NCBI GenBank assembly: GCA_028291765.1
Contig: JAQGNR010000177.1
Span: 1-52,515 of the forward strand
Direction of reading: 5' to 3'
DNA: 52,515 nucleotides
Source of the DNA: Herbaspirillum sp.
GTDB lineage: Bacteria; Pseudomonadota; Gammaproteobacteria; Burkholderiales; Burkholderiaceae_D
The notes under the pieces are model-generated. The model had not been told where the DNA came from. It ran no database searches and worked only from the letters and a program-made list of their open reading frames with translations. The translations under genes were made by a program, and so were the position numbers. Positions within the stretch are counted from its first letter, which is position 1. Every line of letters begins with the position of its first letter. Below are positions 8,777 to 19,865 of the stretch, piece by piece.

Positions 8777-9040
8777 ATGGCATTGCTGATTACCGACGAC
8801 TGCATTAATTGCGATGTATGCGAACCGGAGTGTCCGAACGGCGCTATTTACATGGGGCCGCAAATCTACGAGATCGATCCGCACAAATGCACTGAATGCG
8901 TAGGCCACTTCAATGAGCCGCAATGCCAGCAGGTTTGCCCGGTGGCTTGCATCCCGTTGAACCCGGCCTGGGTGGAAACGCCTGTGCAATTGCAGGCCAA
9001 ATATGAAAAACTGCAGGCCGAACTCAAAAATCCGCTCTGA
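8777..9040 (+). CDS. YfhL-type 2[4Fe-4S] ferredoxin
   Basis: Small electron carrier, 87 aa. The N-terminal cluster ligands CINCDVCEPECP and a second set CTECVGHFNEPQCQQVCPVAC, with the extra loop between cysteines typical of the YfhL/Alvin-type (Allochromatium) ferredoxins, predict two [4Fe-4S] clusters. The coaD-ferredoxin pair is common in beta-proteobacteria; the electron partner is not known from the sequence. Confidence 0.93.
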   Translation: MALLITDDCINCDVCEPECPNGAIYMGPQIYEIDPHKCTECVGHFNEPQCQQVCPVACIPLNPAWVETPVQLQAKYEKLQAELKNPL

Positions 9041-9142
9041 TCGCTTACCACGCAGCCCGGACGTTGGATAAAATACGCGGCGGCCAAAAGATTGCCGATG
9101 TTGCTGTTGGGCAGCATTAAGGTAGCGCTCGGTCTTTAAGCC

Positions 9143-9171
9143 CTTGAAATAGCAGGGAATAGCCTCACGTA
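9143..9171 (+). promoter_or_regulatory. Sigma-32-like promoter of grpE
   Basis: A CTTGAAA -35 element (9143-9149), 13-base spacer and CCTCACGTA -10 region (9163-9171) resemble the heat-shock consensus CTTGAAA-N13/14-CCCCATNT. It lies about 43 bases before the grpE ATG. No CIRCE repeat is visible here. Confidence 0.6.
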
Positions 9172-9213
9172 GCACTGGTTATTGAACAAAGCACAGATTG
9201 TTAGGGGATTTGA

Positions 9214-9774
9214 ATGCAAGACGACGAAAAGCAAGTGGCAGCGGATGCTGTCGATCAGGTTGACGGTAAGGGCGACAATAAAGCCGCAACGCGCAACGAA
9301 ACCCAGGAAGTCTCAGCCGAAGATGGTTTGATGCAGCAATTGAAAGCGGCAGAAGCCAAAGCGGCTGAAATGCAGGATGCTTTTCTGCGCGCCAAAGCCG
9401 AAATGGAAAATGTCCGCCGGCGCGCTCAGGAAGACGTCACCCGTGCGCATAAATTTGCGGTTGAAAATTTTGCCGAGAGCCTGCTGGCGGTGAAAGACAG
9501 TCTGGAAATGGCGCTGAACATTCAAACGCCATCAATTGAGTCGCTCAAGGAAGGCGTCGACATGACGCTCAAACAACTTACCGCCGCTTTCGAAAAAAAT
9601 AAATTACTGGAAATCAGCCCCGCTGTCGGCGAGAAGCTCGATCCTATGAAACATCAGGCTGTATCGGCTGTTCCGGCCGAGCAGGAAGCCAATACCGTGG
9701 TTGCAGTGTTGCAAAAAGGATACACGATTTCGGATCGCCTGCTGCGCCCCGCCTTGGTGACCGTCGCGCAATAA
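9214..9774 (+). CDS. grpE: Nucleotide exchange factor GrpE
   Basis: GrpE releases ADP from DnaK during the chaperone cycle and acts as a thermosensor. The 186-aa protein has a charged, disordered N-terminus, a long coiled-coil (about residues 35-80, including [19 protein letters not shown]) and the C-terminal beta domain with [10 protein letters not shown] and [20 protein letters not shown], the family signature. Preceded by a sigma-32-like promoter and followed by dnaK and dnaJ. Confidence 0.97.
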   Translation: MQDDEKQVAADAVDQVDGKGDNKAATRNETQEVSAEDGLMQQLKAAEAKAAEMQDAFLRAKAEMENVRRRAQEDVTRAHKFAVENFAESLLAVKDSLEMALNIQTPSIESLKEGVDMTLKQLTAAFEKNKLLEISPAVGEKLDPMKHQAVSAVPAEQEANTVVAVLQKGYTISDRLLRPALVTVAQ

Positions 9775-9803
9775 CGATAGCGCAAGAATTTGTGCGGCAT
9801 CGT

Positions 9804-9831
9804 CTTGAAAGCCGCCACGCGCTACGCATAT
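9804..9831 (+). promoter_or_regulatory. Sigma-32-like promoter of dnaK
   Basis: CTTGAAA (9804-9810), a 14-base spacer and CGCATAT (9825-9831) match the heat-shock promoter with six of seven -10 positions. It lies 55 bases upstream of the dnaK ATG, giving dnaK a promoter of its own in addition to that of grpE. Confidence 0.65.
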
Positions 9832-9886
9832 GAAGAACATCAGTTAAATTCAGTTATCCCGTCAAGTTATTAAAGGAAAAAAAATT

Positions 9887-11827
<1,941 letters not shown>

Positions 11828-11864
11828 AGAGCAGGGTAGGAGTACGGCCGATGTCGTAATGTCC

Positions 11865-11903
11865 CGCCAGGGTGGCAGCCGAGAGGCTGCCATTTGGCGT
11901 TTT
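11865..11903 (+). terminator. Hairpin with short T-run between dnaK and dnaJ
   Basis: TGGCAGCC (11873-11880) and GGCTGCCA (11885-11892) form a perfect eight-base stem on a GAGA tetraloop. Outer arms CGCCA (11865-11869) and TGGCG (11895-11899) extend it, and TTTT follows. It may be a partial terminator or an mRNA-stabilising hairpin that sets the DnaK:DnaJ ratio. Confidence 0.6.
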
Positions 11904-11954
11904 AAATAAAGAACGCCGGCAGCGGGCAAATAATATTTAGGTTGATAGATAAAC

Positions 11955-13082
11955 ATGGCGAAACGCGATTTTTACGAGATTCTCGGTCTGGCGAAAAACG
12001 CCTCTGATGAAGAGATCAAGAAGGCCTATCGCAAGCTTGCGATGAAGCATCATCCGGACCGTAATCCGGACAGCAAGGGCGCCGAAGATAAATTCAAAGA
12101 GGTCAAAGAGGCCTACGAAATGCTGTCCGATCCGGAAAAGCGCGGCGCTTACGATCGCTATGGCCATGCCGGCATCGATCCAAATATGGGCGGCGGCGCG
12201 GGCGCGGGCGGCTTTGCCGACGCGTTCGGCGATATTTTCGGTGATATTTTCGGCGGTGGCGGCGCTGGCGGGCGCAGCCGTGGAGCGGGCCCGCAAGTCT
12301 ATCGCGGCGCCGATTTGCGCTACAACCTGGAAATCACGCTGGAGCAGGCAGCGCACGGCTTCGATACCACGATCCGCGTGCCATCCTGGGATCAGTGCGA
12401 AGCATGCGACGGCAGCGGCGCCAAAGCCGGCAGCGCGCCGATTACTTGCCCGACTTGCGCCGGTCACGGCCAGGTTCGGATGCAACAAGGATTTTTCAGC
12501 ATTCAGCAAACGTGTCCGAAATGCCACGGCAGCGGCAAGATCATTCCCGACCCTTGCACTGCATGCGGCGGCGCCGGACGCGTCAAACGCAACAAGACGC
12601 TGGAAGTTAAAATCCCGGCCGGTATCGACGATGGCATGCGGATTCGTTCCTCGGGCAACGGCGAGCCCGGCATGAACGGCGGCCCGACCGGCGATCTGTA
12701 TGTCGAAATTCACATCAAGCAGCATGAAGTATTCCAGCGCGATGGCGACGATCTGCATTATGAAATGCCGATCTCGTTTGCGCGGGCGGCGCTGGGTGGC
12801 GAAATCGAAGCGCCGACATTGAACGGCAAGGCCTCGTTTTCGATTCCGGAAGGCACCCAGACGGGCAAGACTTTCCGTCTGCGCGGCAAAGGCATCAAAG
12901 GTGTACGCTCCAGCATCACCGGTGATCTGTTCTGCCATGTCGTGGTTGAAACGCCGGTCAAGCTGACCGAACGTCAGAAGGAATTATTGCGCGAGCTGGA
13001 AACCTTGACAGCCGAAGGCGGCGCCCGGCATAGTCCGCAAACCAAGACATGGAAAGACAAGGTCAAGGAGTTTTTCGAATAA
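11955..13082 (+). CDS. dnaJ: Chaperone protein DnaJ (Hsp40)
   Basis: Co-chaperone that delivers substrates to DnaK and stimulates its ATPase. The 375-aa protein contains a J domain (1-70, HPD at 33-35), a Gly/Phe region (about 72-110), four zinc-finger repeats CxxCxGxG starting at C148, C165, C187 and C201, and the C-terminal peptide-binding and dimerisation domains. It is a class I (DnaJA) member. 127 bases downstream of dnaK and ended by a strong terminator. Confidence 0.99.
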   Translation: MAKRDFYEILGLAKNASDEEIKKAYRKLAMKHHPDRNPDSKGAEDKFKEVKEAYEMLSDPEKRGAYDRYGHAGIDPNMGGGAGAGGFADAFGDIFGDIFGGGGAGGRSRGAGPQVYRGADLRYNLEITLEQAAHGFDTTIRVPSWDQCEACDGSGAKAGSAPITCPTCAGHGQVRMQQGFFSIQQTCPKCHGSGKIIPDPCTACGGAGRVKRNKTLEVKIPAGIDDGMRIRSSGNGEPGMNGGPTGDLYVEIHIKQHEVFQRDGDDLHYEMPISFARAALGGEIEAPTLNGKASFSIPEGTQTGKTFRLRGKGIKGVRSSITGDLFCHVVVETPVKLTERQKELLRELETLTAEGGARHSPQTKTWKDKVKEFFE

Positions 13083-13103
13083 CTCCGGTATAGTGTCTGT
13101 TAT

Positions 13104-13143
13104 TAAAAATGCTGATCTCCGACGAAGAGATCGGCATTTTTTT
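13104..13143 (+). terminator. Strong intrinsic terminator after dnaJ
   Basis: An AT-flanked stem, with GATCTC (13114-13119) pairing to GAGATC (13127-13132) and outer AAAAATGC/GGCATTTTT continuing it, is followed by a run of seven T. It closes the grpE-dnaK-dnaJ unit. Confidence 0.85.
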
Positions 13144-13193
13144 CCAGCATCCGACGGTTTCGATACCGCGTTCAATTCTCACAGCGGATAAAT

Positions 13194-13865
13194 ATGACTG
13201 AAAAAAAGCTAGATTCAACGCAACAAATGCTGCTGCAAAGCAACCAAGACTGGGCTCGTGGCATTACGGAAAGAGATCCTGGTTTTTTCAAAACGCTTGC
13301 AGCTCAGCAATCGCCTGAATATTTCTGGATAGGTTGTTCCGACAATCGCGTGCCGGCCAACGATTTGCTGGGATTGCTGCCAGGCGAATTATTCGTCCAT
13401 CGCAATATCGCCAACATCGTCGTGCATACCGATTTGAACTGCCTGTCGGTGTTGCAGTTTGCAGTGGACGTGCTGAAGGTCAAACACGTCATCGTCTGCG
13501 GTCACTACGGCTGTTCGGGCGTGCACGCGGCGCTGACCCGGCGCCGCGTCGGCTTGGCGGACAACTGGTTGCAGCATGTACAGGACGTGCACGAGAAGCA
13601 TGCACACTGTTTTCATGAATCAATGACCGAACGCACGCGTCACGACCGTTTATGCGAATTGAACGTGCTGGAGCAGGTCGATAATATTTGCCGCACCACC
13701 ATCGTGCGCGATGCCTGGGAGCGCGGGCAACCGCTGACAATTCATAGCTTGATCTACGGGGTAGGGGATGGCCTGTTGCGTGCCTTGACTTCTTCGATCG
13801 AAAATACCGAAGAGTGCGAGCGTTACATACAGGCCAGTCTGGCCGAGTATGCTGATTTGCCATAA
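13194..13865 (+). CDS. can: Beta-class carbonic anhydrase
   Basis: Interconverts carbon dioxide and bicarbonate, supplying bicarbonate for carboxylases. The 223-aa protein has the beta-class zinc ligands C48, H104 and C107 and the catalytic dyad D50/R52 in CSDNRVP, plus GELFVHRNIANIV and VCGHYGCSGV. This matches the E. coli Can type. It has its own start region after the dnaJ terminator, so it is probably transcribed separately. Confidence 0.95.
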   Translation: MTEKKLDSTQQMLLQSNQDWARGITERDPGFFKTLAAQQSPEYFWIGCSDNRVPANDLLGLLPGELFVHRNIANIVVHTDLNCLSVLQFAVDVLKVKHVIVCGHYGCSGVHAALTRRRVGLADNWLQHVQDVHEKHAHCFHESMTERTRHDRLCELNVLEQVDNICRTTIVRDAWERGQPLTIHSLIYGVGDGLLRALTSSIENTEECERYIQASLAEYADLP

Positions 13866-13876
13866 ATCGGTAATGC

Positions 13877-13940
13877 CGTTCAGGTAAGTAGATTTGGGGA
13901 TAGAGGTGATCCTCAAAACTTAAATTTTCTTATCTGAACG
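13877..13940. repeat. Imperfect inverted repeat between carbonic anhydrase and panB ends
   Basis: CGTTCAGGTAAG (13877-13888) pairs with CTTATCTGAACG (13929-13940), 11 of 12 positions, across a 40-base loop that contains a small GAGG/CCTC hairpin. It lies between two converging genes and may serve as a bidirectional terminator. Confidence 0.4.
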
Positions 13941-13960
13941 CTTAATCCCGAGCGCAAATA

Positions 13961-14818
13961 TCAGAAGCAATGTTCCTGCGCAGGAAAACTACCGTCTTTC
14001 ACCGCCGCAACATAGGCGCGCAAAGCAGAGCCGATGCTGTCGGCGCCTTCCATGAAATCCCGTACAAAGCGCGCCTTGCGTCCTGGGAATGTTCCCAGCA
14101 TATCGTGCATGACCAGCACCTGCCCATCGCAATCGACACCGGCGCCGATGCCGATGGTCGGCATATGCAGCGCCTCTGAGACTTCCTTGCCAAGCCCGGC
14201 GGGAATCGCTTCAAGCACCACCATGCAAGCGCCTGCTTCCTGCAGCGCCAACGCATCGGCCAGCATCTGCTGCGCCGCTTCGACCGTTTTACCCTGCACT
14301 TTGTAACCGCCCATCAGATGCACCGATTGCGGAGTCAAGCCCAGATGCGCGCAGACCGGAATCGAGCGCTCGTGCAGATAACGTACCGTCTCGGCCAGCC
14401 AGGCCCCGCCTTCAATTTTCACCATATGCGCGCCGGCCTGAAGCAGCCGCGTCGCGTTCTGGCAAGCTGTTTCCGGCGTTGTATAAGTGCCGAACGGCAT
14501 GTCCGCGACCACCAGTGCAGTCTGGTTGCCGCGCGCTACGCAGGCCGTGTGATAGGCCACGTCGGTCAGCGTCACCGGTAATGTCGAATCGTGTCCTTGG
14601 CAGACCATGCCGAGCGAATCGCCGATCAGCAGCATTTCCACGCCGCAGGCATCCATCAGGCTGGCAAAGCTGGCGTCGTAACACGTCAGCATGGTGATTT
14701 TTTCACCTTTGTCGCACAAGGCCTGCAGCTGCGGCATGGTGACCGGCTTGCTGCGCCGGCTGCCTTCAGCGGCCTTGTCTGTTTTGCCTGCTGCTTTGTC
14801 TTGTATATAACCAGCCAT
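13961..14818 (-). CDS. panB: 3-methyl-2-oxobutanoate hydroxymethyltransferase PanB
   Basis: First committed step of pantothenate synthesis: adds a hydroxymethyl group from 5,10-methylene-tetrahydrofolate to 2-oxoisovalerate. The 285-aa protein shows the TIM-barrel motifs [28 protein letters not shown] and the C-terminal [20 protein letters not shown]. It is about 20 residues longer than E. coli PanB at the N-terminus; the ATG at 14818 has a GGAG site, so the extension is probably real. With coaD in the same window, two coenzyme A pathway steps are represented. Confidence 0.96.
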   Translation of the reverse strand: MAGYIQDKAAGKTDKAAEGSRRSKPVTMPQLQALCDKGEKITMLTCYDASFASLMDACGVEMLLIGDSLGMVCQGHDSTLPVTLTDVAYHTACVARGNQTALVVADMPFGTYTTPETACQNATRLLQAGAHMVKIEGGAWLAETVRYLHERSIPVCAHLGLTPQSVHLMGGYKVQGKTVEAAQQMLADALALQEAGACMVVLEAIPAGLGKEVSEALHMPTIGIGAGVDCDGQVLVMHDMLGTFPGRKARFVRDFMEGADSIGSALRAYVAAVKDGSFPAQEHCF

Positions 14819-14899
14819 CTTTTCTACTCCGTCCTGAATTAAATGTGCATTTGCCGCGCTGCTTGTGTTGCTGGTGCTGCTGGTGTTGCATGCAGCTGC

Positions 14900-15247
14900 T
14901 CAGCTTCTGAAAATGAAATATACAGCACCTGTCATACACAAGGCGGCCCATATGTAATCGAGCTTGAACGACTGATCCATGTACAACATTGCGAACGGCA
15001 CGAACACCGTTAACGTGATCACTTCCTGCATGATTTTCAACTGCGCCAGGCTGAACTGCTGAAAGCCGATACGGTTGGCCGGCACCTGCAGCAAATATTC
15101 GAATAGGGCGATGCCCCAACTGATGAGCGCGGCGATCCACCAGGGTTTGTCGGACAGATTTTTCAGATGGCCATACCAGGCAATCGTCATGAATATATTG
15201 GACAGTGATAGCAGGCCGGCAGTTTGCAGCCAGATTGGAATTTGCAT
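14900..15247 (-). CDS. DUF486 (DMT-family) small membrane protein
   Basis: A 115-aa hydrophobic protein with four predicted membrane segments (roughly 8-25, 37-54, 68-88 and 94-113). The WYGHLKN, WGIALFEYLLQVPANRIG and LKIMQEVITLTVF motifs are typical of DUF486, a family related to small drug/metabolite transporters. No substrate is known. It lies between folK and panB on the same strand. Confidence 0.88.
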   Translation of the reverse strand: MQIPIWLQTAGLLSLSNIFMTIAWYGHLKNLSDKPWWIAALISWGIALFEYLLQVPANRIGFQQFSLAQLKIMQEVITLTVFVPFAMLYMDQSFKLDYIWAALCMTGAVYFIFRS

Positions 15248-15267
15248 AATGATTTCCGTGAATTAAA

Positions 15268-15801
15268 TCAAATGTTCAGACGTTCAATGCGCTGCCCGCT
15301 GAGCGCGGCAGAAAATTGTTGCGCCGGCCCGGCAGCCGGAATCACCAGCGACGGCGCAATTTCAAGTAAAGGCAGCAGCACAAATGCGCGCAATGTGATG
15401 CCGGGATGCGGCACCGTCAGCGTCGGCGCGGCAATGCACTGATCGCCGTATAAAAGGAGATCCAGATCGAGTGTGCGCGGCGCATGAAAATAAGGACGCT
15501 TCCGGCCGAAGGCTTGTTCGATCGCCTGCAACGCAGCCAGTAATTGCAGCGGCGGCAATGCGGTCGAGATCGCGGCCACTGCATTGATGTAGTCGTCGCC
15601 ATCGGCTTCAAACGGCGCGCTACGATAAAGCGCGGATTGGCGCAGCAGCTTGGTCGCAGGCAATTGCGCCAGGCCGGCAAGCGCCTGCTGTACCGAGGCA
15701 CGCGCATCACCCAGATTGGCGCCGATGCCGATATAGGCGACAACCTCCTTGGCCGTATCCGGCGTCAGGTCTGATATTGCATCGTTCATTGCATTGCTCA
15801 T
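15268..15801 (-). CDS. folK: 2-amino-4-hydroxy-6-hydroxymethyldihydropteridine pyrophosphokinase FolK
   Basis: Transfers pyrophosphate from ATP to 6-hydroxymethyl-7,8-dihydropterin in folate synthesis. Key motifs are YIGIGANLGD, SALYRSAPFEADGDDYINAV, and RxxxPRTLDLDLLLYGD with the magnesium-binding aspartates, then PHPGITLRAFVLLPL. An upstream in-frame ATG at 15900 would overlap the 3' end of pcnB by 77 bases; the ATG at 15801 (or 15789) gives the usual length of about 177 aa and is preferred. No clear Shine-Dalgarno is seen, so it may be coupled to pcnB. Confidence 0.94.
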   Translation of the reverse strand: MSNAMNDAISDLTPDTAKEVVAYIGIGANLGDARASVQQALAGLAQLPATKLLRQSALYRSAPFEADGDDYINAVAAISTALPPLQLLAALQAIEQAFGRKRPYFHAPRTLDLDLLLYGDQCIAAPTLTVPHPGITLRAFVLLPLLEIAPSLVIPAAGPAQQFSAALSGQRIERLNI

Positions 15802-15823
15802 TACATTACGATTACTGCGGCCT

Positions 15824-17191
15824 TCAAGTCTCGCTGGCCGATGGCGCGGCGGGTGCTTTGGCGCGGGAGCGGCTGGGACGGCGCTTGCGTTTTTTGGCAA
15901 CGCCGTCGCCTTCCTCTTTCGGTTTTTGCGCGATCAGCGCTTCGCGGCCGGCGCCGTCGGCCTCAATGAATGACGTCCACCATTGACCGATCGCAGCATC
16001 GACTTCGCCCGAGGCGCAGCGCAGCAGTAAAAAGTCGTAGCCCGCACGCAGCCTCAGATGTTCCAGCAATTTATACGGCGACTTGCCGCTGCGGCGTTCG
16101 AAGCGCGGTTGCATGGCCCAGATGTCGCGCATATCGCTGGCGATTTTGCGCTGCAACGCCAATTTCTCGGTTTGTGCATTGAGCACATCATCGGCCGCCA
16201 GATGCAAGGCAGGAATCGGATATTCGCCTGCGGCCTGATAAGCACGCCATTTTTCCAGCACCTGATGCCAGAGCAGCGAGGCAAACAGGAAGCCGGGCGA
16301 AACCGGTTTGCCTTGCACGATGCGGGCATCGGTATTGCTCAGCGCCAGCGTGACGAATTTTTCGCCCATAGGCTGCTCCAGCACCACATCGAGCAAAGGC
16401 AACAGGCCGTGATGCAAGCCTTCCTTGCGCAATTGCTGCAGGCAGGCCAGCGCCTGGCCGCTCATCAGCAGCTTGAGCATTTCATCGAAGATGCGGGCGG
16501 CAGGGACGTTATTGATCAAGGGCGCCATCACTTTGATCGGTGCCGCGGTGGCCGGTGCAATCGTGAATTTCAGCTTGGCGGCAAAGCGCGCCGCGCGCAG
16601 CATGCGCACCGGATCTTCGCGGTAGCGCGCTTCCGGTACGCCGATGATGCGCAATGTCTTGGCGCGCATATCGGCGATGCCGCCGTGATAATCGAGCACG
16701 GTTTGCGAGGCCGGATCGTAATACATGGCGTTGATGGTGAAATCGCGCCGCACGGCATCTTCATGCTGCGCGCCGAAGGTATTGTCGCGCAGCACGCGGC
16801 CGTGTTCATCTTTGAGCGCGCCTTCCGAGACGGTGCCGCGAAACGTGGTGACCTCGATCAGTTCCTGACCGAACATCACGTGCACAATCTGAAAGCGCTT
16901 GCCGATAATGAAAGCACGCCGGAACAGGCGTTTGACCTGGTCCGGCGTGGCATTGGTGGCGACATCGAAATCTTTGGGTTTCACCGACAGCAACAGATCG
17001 CGCACCGCACCGCCGACGATAAATGCTTTAAAACCGGCTTGCTGCAAAGTATCGGTGACGCGTACTGCGTTCGGTGAAATCAGCTTCGGGTCGATGCCGT
17101 GTTCTTTTGCGTTCAGTGCCGTAGGTTGAGGCGTCGAATCGCTGACTTTCTTGTTTTTGCCCAGAATCGAGCGGATCAGCTTTTTAATCAT
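15824..17191 (-). CDS. pcnB: Poly(A) polymerase I PcnB
   Basis: Adds 3' poly(A) tails that promote RNA decay. The 455-aa protein has the class II nucleotidyltransferase motif FIVGGAVRDLLL (58-69) with catalytic aspartates in DFD (74-76), followed by RRDFTINAMYYD and an R-rich RNA-binding region. The C-terminal tail is lysine/arginine-rich (KKRKRRPSRSRAKA), as in PcnB and unlike CCA-adding enzymes. It overlaps the HAD gene upstream by eight bases. The pcnB-folK order is common in beta- and gamma-proteobacteria. Confidence 0.96.
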   Translation of the reverse strand: MIKKLIRSILGKNKKVSDSTPQPTALNAKEHGIDPKLISPNAVRVTDTLQQAGFKAFIVGGAVRDLLLSVKPKDFDVATNATPDQVKRLFRRAFIIGKRFQIVHVMFGQELIEVTTFRGTVSEGALKDEHGRVLRDNTFGAQHEDAVRRDFTINAMYYDPASQTVLDYHGGIADMRAKTLRIIGVPEARYREDPVRMLRAARFAAKLKFTIAPATAAPIKVMAPLINNVPAARIFDEMLKLLMSGQALACLQQLRKEGLHHGLLPLLDVVLEQPMGEKFVTLALSNTDARIVQGKPVSPGFLFASLLWHQVLEKWRAYQAAGEYPIPALHLAADDVLNAQTEKLALQRKIASDMRDIWAMQPRFERRSGKSPYKLLEHLRLRAGYDFLLLRCASGEVDAAIGQWWTSFIEADGAGREALIAQKPKEEGDGVAKKRKRRPSRSRAKAPAAPSASET

Positions 17192-17867
17192 GGGAAGGGG
17201 TGTCGAAAAGAGTCAGAATCGGCCAGCCGTGCGCAAGCGCATGGGCTGCCAGTTTAGGGTTGGGATTGGTGGCGACCGGATTGGTTACCAGCGACATCAG
17301 CGGAATATCGTTTTGCGAATCGCTGTAAAAATAGCTGCGCTCGAAATCGGCGATGGTTTTGCCCATCTGCGCCAGCCAAGCTTCGGTATGGGTGATTTTA
17401 CCCTCGGCGAAGGTGGGCGTGCCGAGCAATTTTCCGGTGAGACTGCCGTCGGGCAGCATTTCCGGGCGGGCCGCGATCAGATGCTCGACATTGAATGCTT
17501 TGGCGATCGGCCCGGTCACGAAACTGTTGGTGGCGGTGACGATGGCCACCAGATCGCCCGCGTCCAGATGTTGTTGCACCAGCTTTAACGCAGCCGGCGC
17601 CAGGGCGGGATGGATGACTGTTTGCATGAACTGATCATGCCATCGATTCAACTGAGCGCGGGGGAAGCGCGCCAGCGTGCCCAGTGCAAATTCCAGGTAT
17701 TTGACCGGATCGAGCGTGCCGGCCTGGTAGTGCGCATACCATTCGTCATTGCTCTTCTTGAAGGCTGCAGCGTCGATTGCGCCGGTGGCGGCCAGAAAAT
17801 TACCCCATTCGTGGTCTGAATCTATCGGCAGGATGGTGTGATCGAGATCAAATAATGCGAGATTCAT
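17184..17867 (-). CDS. HAD-IB family phosphatase (SerB-like)
   Basis: A haloacid dehalogenase-superfamily hydrolase, 227 aa. The nucleophile motif DLDHT (D7 and D9) replaces the more common DxDGT, motif II is VTATNSF, and the DSQNDIPLM segment supplies the magnesium-binding acidic residues. This is the HAD-IB subfamily related to phosphoserine phosphatase, which in proteobacteria often sits between hda and pcnB, as here. Substrate is unproven. It overlaps hda by four bases and pcnB by eight, indicating a tight operon. Confidence 0.9.
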   Translation of the reverse strand: MNLALFDLDHTILPIDSDHEWGNFLAATGAIDAAAFKKSNDEWYAHYQAGTLDPVKYLEFALGTLARFPRAQLNRWHDQFMQTVIHPALAPAALKLVQQHLDAGDLVAIVTATNSFVTGPIAKAFNVEHLIAARPEMLPDGSLTGKLLGTPTFAEGKITHTEAWLAQMGKTIADFERSYFYSDSQNDIPLMSLVTNPVATNPNPKLAAHALAHGWPILTLFDTPSHD

Positions 17868-18589
17868 AGAGTGCGTTCTTGTATTTCCATTTGTAAAAGA
17901 CTGCGTAGCAGCGGCAAAGTGACGGGTCGCTGGGTTTCCAGGGAGTAATGATCCAATGCATTGAGTATTGCCGATAAAGACTGCATATCGCGGCGAAAAT
18001 GCGTAATCAGGTAGGGTAGCAGGCCTGGCGACAGTATCATGCCACGCGCGGCGGCGGCCTGGGTCAGTGCTTCGATCTTTTCTTCATCGCTGAGGGTGTG
18101 GATCTGGTAAATCAGGCCCCAGCCGAGCCGGGTGCGCAAATCTTCGCGCACTTTCAGTTGCGCCGGTGCGGTATCGCCGGCACTGACCAGATAGCCGCCT
18201 TGCTCGCGGATCTGGTTGAACAGATTGAATGCATCGATTTGCGCCGTGGCCGATAGCTGTGCGCAGTCGTCGATCAGATACAGATGGATGGCAGGGTCGT
18301 AATCGAATGCGGCGCTAGGGGCAGCGGCGTCGATATAGCGGCTATTCCGGGCCTCGACCCCTGCCTCGGCCCAAGCCAGCGCCAATGCCTGCAGCAAATG
18401 ACTTTTGCCAGATCCGGCCTCGCCCCACAGATAGACGAAACGGTCATCCGCAGATGTCTTACTGGAGCTGCGGCTCAGGTTGAGGCCGATTTGCTTCAAT
18501 AAGTGGCTGGCCTCGGCATTGCGGCCCACCACAAACGTTGCGAAGTCGGGGGCCTGTTTTGCGCTTAAATCGAGGAGTAACTGTTTCAT
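17864..18589 (-). CDS. hda: DnaA regulatory inactivator Hda
   Basis: AAA+ protein that, bound to the sliding clamp, stimulates DnaA-ATP hydrolysis after initiation. The 241-aa protein begins with a clamp-binding element (QLLLDL, residues 3-8) and has Walker A GEAGSGKS (56-63), Walker B LYLIDDC and an arginine-containing sensor region (RTRLGWG). There is no DnaA-type DNA-binding domain IV, which separates it from DnaA. First gene of the hda-HAD-pcnB-folK run; purM is divergent. Confidence 0.94.
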   Translation of the reverse strand: MKQLLLDLSAKQAPDFATFVVGRNAEASHLLKQIGLNLSRSSSKTSADDRFVYLWGEAGSGKSHLLQALALAWAEAGVEARNSRYIDAAAPSAAFDYDPAIHLYLIDDCAQLSATAQIDAFNLFNQIREQGGYLVSAGDTAPAQLKVREDLRTRLGWGLIYQIHTLSDEEKIEALTQAAAARGMILSPGLLPYLITHFRRDMQSLSAILNALDHYSLETQRPVTLPLLRSLLQMEIQERTL

Positions 18590-18747
18590 GCAGGCCGAAG
18601 AATGGAGTCTGAAAGGTGTCTTAAAGGTGTCGCTAAAGGGAAGGGTTTGATAAAATCACGCTTTTGGCGGATTTTGGCGGATTTTCAAGAATTTCGCCGT
18701 TTTTGCCCAACCGCTATTTTACCGCTGCTTACCGCTGCCAGACACAA

Positions 18748-19791
18748 ATGACATCATCATCCAAGATTTCTCTTTCCTATCGCGACGCTGGAGTCGACAT
18801 CGAAGCAGGCGACGCCTTGGTGGAAGCGATCAAACCGCTTGCCAAACGCACCTCGCGCGAAGGCGTGCTGGGCGGGATCGGCGGTTTCGGCGCTCTATTT
18901 GAAATCAGCAAGAAATTCAAGGAGCCGGTGCTGGTATCGGGCACCGACGGCGTCGGCACCAAACTGAAACTGGCCTTTATGCTCAATCGCCACGATACCG
19001 TGGGCATCGATCTGGTCGCCATGAGCGTCAACGATATTCTGGTGCAGGGCGCCGAACCGCTGTTCTTTCTGGATTACTTCGCTTGCGGCAAACTGGATGT
19101 GGCCAATGCAACCGATGTCGTCAAAGGGATTGCGAACGGTTGCGAACAAGCCGGCTGCGCGTTGATCGGCGGCGAAACGGCGGAAATGCCGAGCATGTAT
19201 CCGGATGGCGAATACGATCTGGCCGGCTTTGCCGTCGGTGCAGTGGAAAAAGCGAAAATCATCGACGGCAGCAAAATCAAACCGGGCGACGTCGTGCTGG
19301 GCCTGGCTTCCTCCGGCGCGCATTCGAACGGTTATTCGCTGGTGCGCAAAATTCTGGAAGTGGCAAAACCGGATCTGAATGCGGATTTCCATGGCCGCAA
19401 GCTGGCCGACGTGCTGATGCAGCCCACCCGCATCTACGTCAAGCCCTTGCTGGCGCTGATGGAAAGCATGGAAGTCAAAGGCATGGTGCATATCACCGGT
19501 GGCGGGCTGCTTGAAAACGTGCCGCGCGTGCTGCAGCCGCATCTGACTGCGGTCTTGCATCGCGATGCATGGGCCATGCCGCCGCTGTTCACGTGGCTGC
19601 AGGAACATGGCGGCGTGGCCGATGCCGAAATGCATCGCGTCTTCAATTGCGGTATCGGGATGACTGTCATCGTTGCGGCTGAAAATGCCGATGCTGCGTT
19701 GGCGCAATTGAAAGCAGCCGGTGAAACCGTGACGCGCATCGGTGAAATCCGCGCGCGGGCTGAAGGCGAAGCGCAGACGATTGTTTTGTAA
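18748..19791 (+). CDS. purM: Phosphoribosylformylglycinamidine cyclo-ligase PurM
   Basis: AIR synthetase, fifth step of purine synthesis: ATP-dependent closure of FGAM to aminoimidazole ribonucleotide. From the ATG at 18748 the protein is 347 aa, the normal length, beginning [20 protein letters not shown]. Motifs [31 protein letters not shown] and [11 protein letters not shown] are diagnostic. An in-frame ATG at 18664 would add 28 unlike residues and is rejected. Divergent from hda, a frequent arrangement. Confidence 0.96.
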   Translation: MTSSSKISLSYRDAGVDIEAGDALVEAIKPLAKRTSREGVLGGIGGFGALFEISKKFKEPVLVSGTDGVGTKLKLAFMLNRHDTVGIDLVAMSVNDILVQGAEPLFFLDYFACGKLDVANATDVVKGIANGCEQAGCALIGGETAEMPSMYPDGEYDLAGFAVGAVEKAKIIDGSKIKPGDVVLGLASSGAHSNGYSLVRKILEVAKPDLNADFHGRKLADVLMQPTRIYVKPLLALMESMEVKGMVHITGGGLLENVPRVLQPHLTAVLHRDAWAMPPLFTWLQEHGGVADAEMHRVFNCGIGMTVIVAAENADAALAQLKAAGETVTRIGEIRARAEGEAQTIVL

Positions 19792-19817
19792 TTAGTTTTG
19801 CAATTAAGCGGATAGAA

Positions 19818-19856
19818 AATTAAGGCTCGAAGTTTCCTTCGAGCCTTAATTTTTAA
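19818..19856. terminator. Bidirectional terminator between purM and the Anbu gene
   Basis: A perfect 13-base stem (19820-19832 with 19837-19849) on a TTTC loop is followed by TTTTT and preceded by A-rich sequence, so it can end both purM and the converging peptidase gene. Confidence 0.9.
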
Positions 19857-19865
19857 ATTTTCTGA

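Noticed and set aside
9041..9213. Search for a CIRCE repeat before grpE
   Set aside because: Only an isolated GTAGCACTGG word is present, with no second arm at the right distance.
14860..14900. TGCTG-rich stretch between panB and the DUF486 gene as a regulatory repeat
   Set aside because: The units are irregular and look like simple-sequence drift, with no symmetric structure.
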